A stretch of DNA of 64,000 nucleotides from Pseudomonas sp. B21-040 (GTDB taxonomy: Bacteria; Pseudomonadota; Gammaproteobacteria; Pseudomonadales; Pseudomonadaceae): contig NZ_CP087176.1 in the NCBI RefSeq assembly GCF_024748695.1, forward strand, positions 3,341,501-3,405,500. The letters run 5' to 3'. The notes below the pieces were generated by a model. That model did not search any database, was not told the origin of the DNA, and saw only the letters and a list, made by a program, of their open reading frames with translations. This document shows positions 36,486-45,597 of this stretch, one piece after another. Made by a program: the position numbers and the translations under genes. Each line of letters starts with the position of its first letter. Position 1 is the stretch's first letter.

Positions 36486-38899
36486 AAGCCACCTTGCATG
36501 TTCAGCAGCAGTCGGCCGTTTTCGGGGAAATTGGGATCGTTATCCAGGCGCAACACTTCCAGTAACGCGGCACCGATCAAGCCCTGCGCTATTTCCTGAT
36601 TAGGGGTTTTGCCCCAGCGCTGGAACACCTCGACCTGAAGCGAGGCCACGCCGGTTACCGAATGCGCCGCCTCCATCAGGGTGGAAAGCGCCAGGCCCTG
36701 GCCAAAACTGAAGTGATCGGGATGAAAGAAGCCGAGTTGTCCCAGCCCGTCTGCGCCACTGCTCAGGCGCTTGAGCAGGCCAAGCTTGACCGTCGCGGCA
36801 AAGTGGCCCGGCAATACGCAGACGTTCAGCTGAATATCCAGCGGGGCATAGATCGGATCACGCAGTTCCAGGTCATAACCGGCCAACCGGTAGCGTTCCA
36901 GGTGGCGCAGCATTTCTTCACGAAACGGCTTATCCAGTGGCTGGCCGCCCTTGCGGTCGAGGCTGACGAACATCGTGTACCAGCTGCCGGTCCAGCGAAG
37001 CCTCGCAGCGGCCCGTTGTACTTGCGGATGACGCTCGGCGGCCCGCGCGTAATCGGCCTCGGTGACCGCCCGTTCCTGGGTGCGGAAAGCCTGGGGTGCA
37101 AACAGCTTGATCGCGTCAGCGCTTTGCGGCTCTGCGCCGCCGCTTGCCGACAACGGATTGCGCAGCGTTTGGATGAAGTCCTTGATCAGAGGGTCTTCAC
37201 AGACCATCTGGGTGATGCTCTCGGCGCCGACATTCCCGATGCTGCCACCGCCTTGGCGATAGCTGGCCAACAGCCGGCTGAGGGGTTGCGGTTGCATGCC
37301 GAAGCGGTTGTCGCCAAAGCGCAGGTGGGCGCTGCCATCGGCTTCGGTCTCCACCACGAATTCCTGTGCGAAGCGGTCACTGCCGAGCAGATCGCGGCGT
37401 GGCAACCAAGGGCTGGCACCGGGCTTGGGTTGGTCGCCAAACTGATCGGGGTCGTCTTCGCGCAGTTGCATGCCGGACGGACGGGCTTGCCGGGGATCCT
37501 GATACAAGGTGCTGCTGGCGGAGCGCGTCGGGTCATGTTCATAGGCCTGGGCATAGACGATGCCGGGCTCGCGCAGGCGCGGCCGGTATTGGCCGGCAGT
37601 CGGTACAACGTCCGGCAGCAGCGACTCATCGGCGCGAGTCAGCCCGTGGTCGGCCAATACCACATTGCCGCAGACCTGAGCGACCCTGACAGTCTTGCTG
37701 ACACCGGACTGTTGGATACGCGCGCTGATGCACAACGGGAACGGTAGCGCGTCCTCGGCGTGCCAACTGATCAGCTGCAACGGCGTGTCGGTCAGCAGGT
37801 CGTGCCCCGGCTTGACCTCGGTCAAGCGTACTGCATGCCGGTGGGTGCGGTCGGCATCCGGTGCACGGCCGGTGCCGGGGCTCAGGACTTCTTCGAAGAT
37901 CAGCAGCATGCCGGCCTGCAAGCTCAGCGACGGAACGTCGATCAGCGCGGCCTCTTGCGCGCCTTTGCCCAGACAGAAATCCGGCTCGCCCCAATGATGG
38001 ATATCAATGCGGTTATGGGCGGACTGCAACGGCAACGCGTGCATTGTTTCGAAGACTTGGGTGCTGCCGTCAGGCAAGGTTTGCAGCGCGGATTCTTTCA
38101 AGACAGTCCCGGGCGAGCCGGTGCGGGTCAACAGCGGCGTACCGGCGGCCAACACTCGACCGTCAGCTTGGGGCGAGACGCTCAGACTGACGAAGACCCG
38201 ACTGTTGCAGCCGTCGTGTATCGGGTAATCCAGTAGCCGCGCATGCCGGCGCAGGGAGACGCGGCGTCGGGCAGTGCCCAGATACGCTTCGGTGGCGACT
38301 GCATCCTGGTAATAGCTGAGCTGATCGCCGATATGCGCCAACATTTCCACCAGGGCCACGGAAAAATCCGCCGGGTTGCGCTCGTGAAAGCCAGGAATCA
38401 GCTGCCCCATGCGGTCCAGCATCAACCGGCGAAAGCTCCCGTAATCCTTGGCCAGGTAATCCAGCAGCGGCTCGGCCGGTACCTGCGGCGGGCAGGGTTG
38501 GTCGTCGGCACAATCGAACTCGGAACGGCACTGTGCCTTGAAACTGAATCGGATACTCGACAGGCAAGGGTCGAAGCCCGGCGGTGGGTCTTCGGGCGCC
38601 GTGGGGTTGATCAACACGAAACGGTACCAGGAGAAATCACCGGCCCGGTCCACCGTAATGTCGAGCTGATTACCGTTGATACTCAGGCTCTCGATCTGTA
38701 CGCCCGTGATGCGCACCCCGCCCTCGATCCGGCAATGGGCGGCGGTGATGCCAGCCAACGGATTGACGAACGCCACGCTGAGCTTGCGCTGATTCAGGGG
38801 CGCCACTTCCAGGTAGTCGATGCCGTTCAGGCTCGGTGGATCGAGGTCACGCAGCAATTGCAGACGATGGCGGTTGTCAGACAAAAACTGGCGTTTCAT
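36482..38899 (-). CDS. Putative baseplate assembly (J-like wedge) protein
   Basis: This 805-residue protein is the first of two large baseplate wedge proteins in the operon. The central region has LLDYLAKDYGSFRRLMLDRM, FSVALVEMLAHIGDQLSYYQ and DAVATEAYLGTARRRVSLRR, which define this eCIS/phage family. The J-like C-terminal part contains FRTQERAVTEADYARAAERH. With gp25 and the PA14-bearing partner it should form the wedge ring around the spike. The start is at 38899 (MKRQFLSDN), overlapping gp25 by 4 nt; a longer frame to 39034 is an artefact within gp25. Confidence 0.87.
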   Translation of the reverse strand: MKRQFLSDNRHRLQLLRDLDPPSLNGIDYLEVAPLNQRKLSVAFVNPLAGITAAHCRIEGGVRITGVQIESLSINGNQLDITVDRAGDFSWYRFVLINPTAPEDPPPGFDPCLSSIRFSFKAQCRSEFDCADDQPCPPQVPAEPLLDYLAKDYGSFRRLMLDRMGQLIPGFHERNPADFSVALVEMLAHIGDQLSYYQDAVATEAYLGTARRRVSLRRHARLLDYPIHDGCNSRVFVSLSVSPQADGRVLAAGTPLLTRTGSPGTVLKESALQTLPDGSTQVFETMHALPLQSAHNRIDIHHWGEPDFCLGKGAQEAALIDVPSLSLQAGMLLIFEEVLSPGTGRAPDADRTHRHAVRLTEVKPGHDLLTDTPLQLISWHAEDALPFPLCISARIQQSGVSKTVRVAQVCGNVVLADHGLTRADESLLPDVVPTAGQYRPRLREPGIVYAQAYEHDPTRSASSTLYQDPRQARPSGMQLREDDPDQFGDQPKPGASPWLPRRDLLGSDRFAQEFVVETEADGSAHLRFGDNRFGMQPQPLSRLLASYRQGGGSIGNVGAESITQMVCEDPLIKDFIQTLRNPLSASGGAEPQSADAIKLFAPQAFRTQERAVTEADYARAAERHPQVQRAAARLRWTGSWYTMFVSLDRKGGQPLDKPFREEMLRHLERYRLAGYDLELRDPIYAPLDIQLNVCVLPGHFAATVKLGLLKRLSSGADGLGQLGFFHPDHFSFGQGLALSTLMEAAHSVTGVASLQVEVFQRWGKTPNQEIAQGLIGAALLEVLRLDNDPNFPENGRLLLNMQGGL

Positions 38900-39258
38900 G
38901 GTGCAATCCCTCGGCTGAAGGTCGCCAGTTGCCGCTGGCGATCCCGGCGCATGACGTACTGCACCGTCACGTCGAGGCGCGCGTCGAGGTTCTCGACGGT
39001 CACCGCCTCGACCTCGATCAGCTCCCCCAACCATTGTTGCAGCGAACCTTGCACGGTCATCTGCACGGCGGCAGCGAGGGCATCGCTGTTGGGCGCGAAC
39101 ACCAATTGCAATAAGCCGCAGCCGAAGTCCGGACGGTTCACCCGCTCGCCCGGCACGGTGAACAGCACCTGTTCGATCATGTCCCGCACCTGCAGATCGG
39201 CGAACACTTCGGCGCTGCGCCCGCGCGAGTCGATGCTGAAGGGAAAGTCCAAAGCCAT
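38896..39258 (-). CDS. gp25-like baseplate wedge protein
   Basis: This 120-residue protein belongs to the GPW/gp25 family, the conserved small wedge protein that nucleates sheath assembly in contractile particles. It begins MALDFPFSIDSRGRSAEV and has IEQVLFTVPGERVNRPDFG and LLQLVFAPNSDAL, the core family motif (glutamate-arginine pair then PDFGCGL). Length is typical. The start is one base after the PAAR-like stop, and its end overlaps the wedge protein by 4 nt. Confidence 0.93.
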   Translation of the reverse strand: MALDFPFSIDSRGRSAEVFADLQVRDMIEQVLFTVPGERVNRPDFGCGLLQLVFAPNSDALAAAVQMTVQGSLQQWLGELIEVEAVTVENLDARLDVTVQYVMRRDRQRQLATFSRGIAP

Positions 39259-39259
39259 A

Positions 39260-39583
39260 TCAGACTCCTGAGACCCGTAGCTGAGTGACGGTAACCATCA
39301 TCGGCGTGCCGGTGGGGACGCAGATCGAGGTGCTCGATTGCAGTAGCACCGGCAGCCCGCCGGCGAACACCCGGGTCGCGCCGACCAGCCATTGGCCGGT
39401 CACGCAGGGGCCATTGCCGGAGGGCGGTGGCGGCATGGCGCAGCCGGCAATCACATAGGGCGCGGCCAGGGTCGTCACGGGCTGGCCGGAGAGTGTCACC
39501 CGGGGAAACGGCGCGGTCGGCGTCGCCTGGCCGCCGTGGCTGCACATCACCGTGGCGCCCAGATGCAGGAGAAAACCGGGCAT
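39260..39583 (-). CDS. PAAR-like spike-tip protein
   Basis: This 107-residue protein is glycine, proline and threonine rich and fits the PAAR-like tip group: MPGFLLHLGATVMCSHGGQA, then VTLSGQPVTTLAAPYVIAGC and STSICVPTGTPMM. Cysteines and histidines (C14, H16, C48, C60, C88) could bind a metal at the apex. It follows the gpV-like spike gene, as expected for the protein that sharpens the spike. GGGGAGGACC upstream is a good ribosome site. Family assignment rests on composition and position more than on one motif. Confidence 0.75.
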   Translation of the reverse strand: MPGFLLHLGATVMCSHGGQATPTAPFPRVTLSGQPVTTLAAPYVIAGCAMPPPPSGNGPCVTGQWLVGATRVFAGGLPVLLQSSTSICVPTGTPMMVTVTQLRVSGV

Positions 39584-39640
39584 CAGCGGTCCTCCCCTGT
39601 CATGGCCGGTTTCAGCTGCCGATTGCGTGAAATGTTCATT

Positions 39641-40159
39641 TCAAATCACCGTCAATGCGCCTTGATTGATATTCACCGCCGGCCCGTTGAGCATGATCGT
39701 CGCGCCTTGGCCGTTGCTGATGGTGATGCCGATTTCGTTGATCGAAATCATCGCCCCCGTCAGGGTCTTGAGCAGAATGCCGCCCGTGGGCCCCGGCAGG
39801 TCAGAGATCGTCAGGCCGTTCTGGTTGCCGGTTTGCAGCACAATGCTTGGCGATACCGGCAACCCCGCCAACGCCAAGGCGGGCACCTCTGCCGCACTGC
39901 CCCAGAAACCGCCGACCCAGATGGGGTAATCCTGGTTGCCCTGCTCGAATTCGACCCAGACCCCGGCGCCGATCTGCGGCACCACAAACATCCCGCTCTG
40001 CTTCCCGGCGAACGGAACGCAGGGCATGGCCCAGCTGGAGATGCCGAGCCCCAGCACATCAGGCACCTGGACCTGGATGCGGGCCATCTGCATCGGGTCG
40101 ATATTGTTCAACACCACACCGCGGAATTTGCCGTAGAACTTGCCTTGCTCAGCGCTCAT
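39641..40159 (-). CDS. gpV/gp5-like baseplate spike protein
   Basis: This 172-residue protein has an N-terminal OB-fold domain like phage gpV/gp5 and VgrG: FYGKFRGVVLNNIDPMQMAR, IQVQVPDVLGLG and VWVEFEQGNQDYPIWVGGFW. A C-terminal beta-helix-like tail with alternating hydrophobic residues follows (SINEIGITISNGQGATIMLN). It is expected to trimerise as the puncturing spike. It overlaps the hub gene by 4 nt. Unlike Afp8 and VgrG, hub and spike are separate genes here. Confidence 0.9.
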   Translation of the reverse strand: MSAEQGKFYGKFRGVVLNNIDPMQMARIQVQVPDVLGLGISSWAMPCVPFAGKQSGMFVVPQIGAGVWVEFEQGNQDYPIWVGGFWGSAAEVPALALAGLPVSPSIVLQTGNQNGLTISDLPGPTGGILLKTLTGAMISINEIGITISNGQGATIMLNGPAVNINQGALTVI

Positions 40160-41280
40160 ACCGGTACCCTCGGCAGCGTCGAGATCAAACCGTTGCGGGT
40201 CAGCGTGAAGCTCTGCTTGAACTCGCCGGGCTTGAAGTTGCTGGTCACGTTTTTCACGTAGTACAAACCGTCAAAGGCGCTGCCCGCACCGCGCACGCCG
40301 ACCAGTTGGCGCGCCTTCAACACGGAGCCGTAACGCAGTACATCGACCGAGCCAGTGGCGGTCACCACATCCGCTGAGCCCGCCGCCTCCGCCAAGCCCT
40401 TGGACAAGGCCGCCATTGGCGAGAGCTTGGCGGTGTCCTTCAGCAGGTGGATCGACTTTGGAATGGGCGGCAACGCACCGAGCGGCGGGTTGAGCAGGCT
40501 GATGTCGGGGATCGGCAACGGAATCGGGAACTTGGTCAGCGGGTTCTGGATAAACACGATCGGCAGGCTGGCCTTGGTGTTGTCCACACTGAACGACAGC
40601 GCCTCGACGTTGCTGTGGGCATCCATCCCCAGGTTCAGTGCCGGTTGCGGTATCCCGAGCTTGATCTCCGGGCCCCAGTAGGCGGTATTCATCCCCGGCA
40701 ACGGGCCGGGTTCGACGTAGAACACATAGCCGGCGTCCTTGGCCAACTTCTGCACGTAGGCCAGGTCAGTGCCGTCATGGGTGGGGATTTTTTCCACCGG
40801 GATCGGCACATCGCTGAAGATTTGCGGGATCACCAGCGGCACCATGCCAAAGATCGCGTACTTGGCGACAATCAGCGCCACCCGCGCCTCGGCCGGCATG
40901 GCCGGATAGGGAATGCCGTTGAATTCCTGCTGATCCATGGCCACCGACAGGTCCTCACCGGTGATGGTCAGGGTGCTCTGCCCCGGCTCGTTGGAGCCAC
41001 TGACCTCCTGGCGGGTAATCAGGCCGTCCATCAACACCATCGGCAGGCTGTTGAGGGTGATCACGATCAGCACCCGCAGCCAGGGCACCCGCCCGCCGGT
41101 GAGCAACAACAGGGTGTGCAGCGGTGAATTGTTGTGCAGTGCGAAGCTGATCTGGAAGCCACTGCGGGCGCCCGCCGCCGACGTCACCTGGATGCTCTGC
41201 AAGGCATCGATCAGCGGCTTGGGCACCGGTAACGGTATCGCCGGGCCGACCAGCAATGAGACATGCATGCCTTTAAGCAT
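40156..41280 (-). CDS. gpD/gp27-like hub protein
   Basis: This 374-residue protein resembles phage late-control gene D, the hub that connects the tube to the spike. It has LQSIQVTSAAGARSGFQISF near the N-terminus, TLTITGEDLSVAMDQQEFNG, HDGTDLAYVQKLAKDAGYVF and a C-terminal GSGVRG-like stretch (KARQLVGVRGAGSAFDGLYY). A proline-rich hydrophobic insertion, IPLPIPDISLLNPPLGALPP, is unusual. It overlaps the LysM/gpX gene by 8 nt and the spike gene by 4 nt. An internal ATG at 41268 is possible. Confidence 0.85.
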   Translation of the reverse strand: MLKGMHVSLLVGPAIPLPVPKPLIDALQSIQVTSAAGARSGFQISFALHNNSPLHTLLLLTGGRVPWLRVLIVITLNSLPMVLMDGLITRQEVSGSNEPGQSTLTITGEDLSVAMDQQEFNGIPYPAMPAEARVALIVAKYAIFGMVPLVIPQIFSDVPIPVEKIPTHDGTDLAYVQKLAKDAGYVFYVEPGPLPGMNTAYWGPEIKLGIPQPALNLGMDAHSNVEALSFSVDNTKASLPIVFIQNPLTKFPIPLPIPDISLLNPPLGALPPIPKSIHLLKDTAKLSPMAALSKGLAEAAGSADVVTATGSVDVLRYGSVLKARQLVGVRGAGSAFDGLYYVKNVTSNFKPGEFKQSFTLTRNGLISTLPRVPV

Positions 41281-41590
41281 CGCTCGGCCCCTGCATGCCT
41301 TCGGGCAAGGTCAGGCGGATTTGCCGGCCCAGCTCTTCCAGCTCCAGTGGGTGGAGGCAACCATTGGCATCCGGCAGGCGCCAGAACTGTTCCGGGTCAC
41401 CGAGCACCGCAGCGGCCATGCGATCGATCCGGTCGCCCTCGATCACGGTGTAGATCTGCAAGGTGACAAAGTTAGCCGGGTCCGGTACGAAGCGCCGCCG
41501 CAGGTAAACCACGCGTCGACCGTCGACCTGGACCAACTCGGCGGTGTCGGTCGGGTAGTAACGGCTGTTAGGTGGGAAGCGGTCGCTCAT
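41273..41590 (-). CDS. LysM/gpX-like tail adaptor
   Basis: This 105-residue protein has a LysM-type core, YTVIEGDRIDRMAAAVLGDP and EQFWRLPDANG, as in phage tail protein X and T4 gp53. In eCIS these small LysM proteins link inner tube to baseplate. The ATG at 41590 has AAGGA upstream; an in-frame ATG at 41611 is farther from any ribosome site. It is separated by 36 nt from the tube-initiator gene and overlaps the hub gene by 8 nt. Confidence 0.82.
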   Translation of the reverse strand: MSDRFPPNSRYYPTDTAELVQVDGRRVVYLRRRFVPDPANFVTLQIYTVIEGDRIDRMAAAVLGDPEQFWRLPDANGCLHPLELEELGRQIRLTLPEGMQGPSDA

Positions 41591-41626
41591 CGTGGCTGTC
41601 CTTTCGTTCATCAGCGTTCCGTTGTT

Positions 41627-42283
41627 TTAAAAAAGCGCGCTCAAACCCAGGCTGGCCAGGGTCGCGCTGCTGGCCTTGCGCGCCAGGCGTTCGCGGCTCT
41701 GGTGGTAAACCATGTAGAGGTGCCCGCCCTTGTCGCCGAAGCCCAAATCATTGATGTTGAGCACGCGCATGCCGAGGGTGATGCGTGCGCGGATCGGGTT
41801 GAGGTTGACGTCGAACGCCTCCTCGACGATCGAAAAATCGGTGATGCGCACGGGCACCACGCGTTCCTTGCTCCACACAAACAAGGGCAGTGGCGCCTGT
41901 ACCGGAACGATTTCCAGGGTGCCGGCACTCGCCATCTGGTTGTTGCGGATCAAGGCGTTGCTGTCCGGGTAGACGATGGTTTCCAGTGCGGCGAGTTGCG
42001 GGTGGATGCCGACCTCGATCGCACCAGGGTGCTGATCGGAAAACTCCAATTGGTCGGTGGCGTCGATCTCGGCGTCGAGCTTGATCGTTTCCACCGGCGG
42101 TCCTTTGAGGCGCAATGGCTCGCTGATCGCTGCACTGCCGCCGGTGCTCTGCGGTTGCAGGCTGCGGGTCAGCAGATCGGGGTTGTACTGCAGAGCAATG
42201 ACTCGCAGCACGGCACCGCTGGCCGGGTCGATCAGGATCAGGCCGCCCTTGAGCACTTTCGGCGAATTGGAAAAGCCGGTCAT
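41627..42283 (-). CDS. CIS tube-initiator protein (Afp7/Pvc7-like)
   Basis: This 218-residue protein belongs to the contractile-injection-system tube protein group exemplified by Afp7: KGGLILIDPASGAVLRVIAL then LQYNPDLLTRSLQPQSTGG at the N-terminus. RVVPVRITDFSIVEEAFDVN and LNPIRARITLGMRVLN follow toward the C-terminus. It likely forms the adaptor ring at the base of the tube on the hub. It overlaps the DUF4157 gene by 4 nt. Confidence 0.85.
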   Translation of the reverse strand: MTGFSNSPKVLKGGLILIDPASGAVLRVIALQYNPDLLTRSLQPQSTGGSAAISEPLRLKGPPVETIKLDAEIDATDQLEFSDQHPGAIEVGIHPQLAALETIVYPDSNALIRNNQMASAGTLEIVPVQAPLPLFVWSKERVVPVRITDFSIVEEAFDVNLNPIRARITLGMRVLNINDLGFGDKGGHLYMVYHQSRERLARKASSATLASLGLSALF

Positions 42284-45200
42284 ACCTCGTGCTCCTCTTT
42301 CGTGGCATTGCCGAACAGGTTGGACAGCATCTTCGAGGGGTCGAGATTGAGCTGCGCAGGTTCCGGTTTGATATCGGAGAGCTTGGGCATTCGAAAGCCA
42401 TCAATGCTGTCGTAGTGCAGCGGCAGGCGTACGCCGAGGCTCAGCCCGGTGTCGAAGGTGCCACCGAGCAGTTTCCAGGTTTTTTCGGTCCGTACCTTGA
42501 ACCGCCAGACCCCGGCTTCGGCGAAGACCCGGGCATTCAACGCGGCGGCCAGCACTACGCTGCCGCCGATATAGGCGCTGGCATCGACGCTGAATTTGTC
42601 CTTGCTGTAAGCGATCTCGCCGGCCAGCTCGGCCTTGCCTTCAAGCCCTGCCCTGGCCTCGACATTGAGGCCGCCACCGACCTCGGCGATGTACAGATCG
42701 ATCACCACATCGGCGCCGACTTTGCCGCTGATCCCCCCGCCTGCCGGGATGCTGGCCTTGGCCTTGAGGTTGAAACTGAAGTCCGGGTCGGCTTCGAACG
42801 GGCTGAACTTGACCGTGGCCTTGATCCCGGTGAGTACCCCGGGGCCGACATAGTAGTAATACCCCAGGCTGCCCCAGAGTTTGACCTTGAGCCCGATCGG
42901 GCCGATGGAGGCGCCAGGAATCGGGATGCTTCCCGAGGCCGAGAAAATCGGCTGGTCTTCCTGTTTCTCCGGGAAGCGCTTGAACAGGGTGATGTCGGGA
43001 AAGCTCAGCTCGCCGTCAAAGGTGATCTTTTGCTGTTCGTCCACCGTGATGCCAGCCGTGGCGACCATGTCCTTCTTGATTTCGTAGGAGAGCTTGCCCT
43101 TGCCGATGATCTTTTCATTGGGCAGCAACTCGACAACGATATTGCCTTTGGCGCGCCCCTTGTCGATCTTGATATCGCCCTTGCCGTAGACCTTCTCCTT
43201 GCCGCCCTTGTTCTCGTAGGTGGCATCGATGATGCCGTCGAGCCCCGAGAAGGCGAATCCGGCCTGGCCCTTGGCGATAAACAGTTCGCCGTCGTACCAG
43301 AGGCTGGCCTGGATCGGTTTGAGGTAGGGGCTCTTGACCTTGATCTTTCCGCGTCCCTGGAACACCCACTTGTTGGCGGCGTAACTGATCTCCAGCGCAG
43401 CCTCGTTGCCGCCTGGCAGTTCCAGATTGACCTTGCCGCTGGCGTCGATCTTGCCGGCCTTGAGAAACACATCGACAGCGCCGCTTTTTACATAGGGAAT
43501 CTTGCCGGCCATCTGCCCCGACTCGATGTGCGCCCCGCCACTCCACTCGCCGGCCTGATACTTGATCTCGCCCTTGGCTTCATCGACGCCGGGCAAATAC
43601 ACAAAGAGCACCCCGGTCAACACCAGGCCATTCTCGTCGGCACTGACCTCGACTTTGCTCGCGGCGATTTTCTTCGCGGTGCCGAACTCGAACGCGACAG
43701 TCCCGACCGGTTTCAGTTTCGGCGCCAGATCGATGGCCAGCGTTGCCTCGGTGATTTTCACCCCGCCGAACGGTGGCTTCAGTTTGTCCTTGTCCAGCGG
43801 CGCCTTGAGCCGGAAATACTCCGGCGAGAAGGCCACTTCGATTTTTTGCAACAAAGGCACTTTGGTGGGGGTGATGTAGCCCTCGCCCGCGACCCCACCG
43901 GGCACCAGGTCCAGTTTGGTGAAGACGCCGGGGCTCAGGTAGTCATAAGTGAACGCGATACCGGCGTTCTTCTTCGCCGCCGCCGAGAGGGTCAGGCCAC
44001 CGTCCTCGGCGACATCCAGCACCACCCCGGTGCCCTTGGCCGGCAAGGTGATCGGCAGGCGGGTCCGGTCGCGGTTGTCGATCATCGCGTTGATGGTGTC
44101 CTTGCCCTTGCCGACCCGGCGCAAGGTCATCAACAACAACCCGGGAAGGATTTCGGCCCCTGCGACGTTTTCCGGGATACCGGACTCAAAGATCGGCGGC
44201 GTCTTGCTCTTTTCACTGACCCGCAGCACCCGCGTGCTACCGCCGGCCACCACCGGGTAGTCGATCAGGGTTTCAGTGGACTTGTCGGCGCGCCCGTCCT
44301 TGCCGGGCTTGCCGAGTTTCTTGCCGGTTTCGCAACAGGGTCCGCACTTGCCGGTGCCCTTCATTTTGGAATCGGCGAACACCATGCGGATCTGCGCCGG
44401 CGGCTCCTCGCCGCCCTCCTCGATCTTTTGCGCGATGGCTTGTGCCAGGCCAAAGACCTGTTGCTTGATCAGGCTGCCGCTCATGCCGTTATCAAGGCGA
44501 TCGAGCACCTGGATATTTTCCTGGGTGTTATCGCCTCCCACCTGCAATTCGATGATGTGATCCATCTCGCAGGTGCCACCGCCAACCTTGGGAAACTCGG
44601 CATCGCCACCGGCCTTTTGCCACGCGGCGTTCAACGCATCGCCCATCTTCCAGCCGCGCAGATTGACCCAGCGCGAACGCAACTCGTCGGAGCTGACACG
44701 CATTTGCCACAGGCCCGCTTCCTGGGCCTTGGCCCCCTGCAAGGTGATGATTGCACGCAGGGCCTTGGCCTTGGCCTTGCTTTGCCATTCCTTGAGCACC
44801 GGGCCCTTGACCTCATGCAACTCAAGGAAATCGACGTCGTACGAAGCCAGCTCCTTGTCCTTGCCCTTCACTTTGGCAGTGGTTTTTTTCTCCGGCGTGA
44901 CCTTGTGCCCGGTGGACATTTCCAGGTCTTTGTAACGGCTCTCCACCTCATAGTCTTGCGACTTGCCCTTGCCATCCTTGCGCGACAGTCGCGGCCCGCC
45001 CTGACTGAGCACGCCGCTGGCCAGAGGCTGGCCGCGCATCACGCTGTCGGCGGCGAAGTCGGCCTCGCGTTCCAGCCGCTGGTAGTGCGGCCCCTGATCG
45101 GCGAGGTTGCTGATGCCGGAGCGATGCAGGCCTTGTTGCTGCACGGTGTGGGCCAGTTCGTGGGCCAACAGGTGTCGACCGCTGTCGCTGTGAGGCTGGT

Positions 45201-45597
45201 ATTGACCGTCACCGAACACGATGTCCTGACCGACCGTGAAGGCATGCGCATCCACATCCCGGGCGCTGGCCCCGGCGGCGCTGTCGTCGTGTACGCGTAC
45301 GGCAGCGAAGTCGCTACCGAAACGGCTTTCCATGAAATCGCGGGTGTCCGCATCCAGCGGTCTGCCGGGACGTGCCAGGGTCTCATTGACCGAGTCCGGT
45401 ACACCCTGCCCGCCCGAGGCACCGTTGCTCTTGCGTTGCAGGTTCTGCTGGCGGCCGGCGGCGCAGCTTTCGCACTCGCCGCTGCTGCCCGCACCCGCGC
45501 CACAGGCGCACTTGCGCTGTAAAAGCAGACCGCGCACGGCGGTTTTCGGGGGCGAGGCGTCGCGTTCGGCACTGGGGGCAAGGGCGTGTTCGGTCAT
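42280..45597 (-). CDS. Large DUF4157 (eCIS core) protein with HNH-like motif, candidate effector
   Basis: This 1,105-residue protein starts with a cysteine cluster (KCACGAG at 29-35, CESC at 42-45) and a DUF4157 domain (about 78-155) with the zinc-protease-like motif HELAHTVQQQ (146-155) and downstream E178 in LEREAD. A second motif at 343-363, CEMDHIIELQVGGDN then NIQVL, matches the HNH nuclease pattern (D346, H347, N361). Residues about 500-1,105 are glycine-lysine-rich beta-strand repeats such as GKIKVKSPYLKPIQASLWYD. DUF4157 is strongly linked to eCIS cargo. No signal peptide is seen, as expected. It overlaps both neighbours by 4 nt. The HNH assignment is by eye. Confidence 0.75.
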   Translation of the reverse strand: MTEHALAPSAERDASPPKTAVRGLLLQRKCACGAGAGSSGECESCAAGRQQNLQRKSNGASGGQGVPDSVNETLARPGRPLDADTRDFMESRFGSDFAAVRVHDDSAAGASARDVDAHAFTVGQDIVFGDGQYQPHSDSGRHLLAHELAHTVQQQGLHRSGISNLADQGPHYQRLEREADFAADSVMRGQPLASGVLSQGGPRLSRKDGKGKSQDYEVESRYKDLEMSTGHKVTPEKKTTAKVKGKDKELASYDVDFLELHEVKGPVLKEWQSKAKAKALRAIITLQGAKAQEAGLWQMRVSSDELRSRWVNLRGWKMGDALNAAWQKAGGDAEFPKVGGGTCEMDHIIELQVGGDNTQENIQVLDRLDNGMSGSLIKQQVFGLAQAIAQKIEEGGEEPPAQIRMVFADSKMKGTGKCGPCCETGKKLGKPGKDGRADKSTETLIDYPVVAGGSTRVLRVSEKSKTPPIFESGIPENVAGAEILPGLLLMTLRRVGKGKDTINAMIDNRDRTRLPITLPAKGTGVVLDVAEDGGLTLSAAAKKNAGIAFTYDYLSPGVFTKLDLVPGGVAGEGYITPTKVPLLQKIEVAFSPEYFRLKAPLDKDKLKPPFGGVKITEATLAIDLAPKLKPVGTVAFEFGTAKKIAASKVEVSADENGLVLTGVLFVYLPGVDEAKGEIKYQAGEWSGGAHIESGQMAGKIPYVKSGAVDVFLKAGKIDASGKVNLELPGGNEAALEISYAANKWVFQGRGKIKVKSPYLKPIQASLWYDGELFIAKGQAGFAFSGLDGIIDATYENKGGKEKVYGKGDIKIDKGRAKGNIVVELLPNEKIIGKGKLSYEIKKDMVATAGITVDEQQKITFDGELSFPDITLFKRFPEKQEDQPIFSASGSIPIPGASIGPIGLKVKLWGSLGYYYYVGPGVLTGIKATVKFSPFEADPDFSFNLKAKASIPAGGGISGKVGADVVIDLYIAEVGGGLNVEARAGLEGKAELAGEIAYSKDKFSVDASAYIGGSVVLAAALNARVFAEAGVWRFKVRTEKTWKLLGGTFDTGLSLGVRLPLHYDSIDGFRMPKLSDIKPEPAQLNLDPSKMLSNLFGNATKEEHEV

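Noticed and set aside
39392..40261. A 289-codon plus-strand open frame across the PAAR-like and spike genes
   Set aside because: It runs antisense to three recognised baseplate genes and has no domain or ribosome site.
42289..45522. A 1,077-codon open frame on the plus strand opposite the DUF4157 gene
   Set aside because: It is a GC-rich antisense shadow: no ribosome site, no recognisable domain, and it mirrors the codon structure of the real gene, which fits the operon by 4-nt overlaps and has known motifs.
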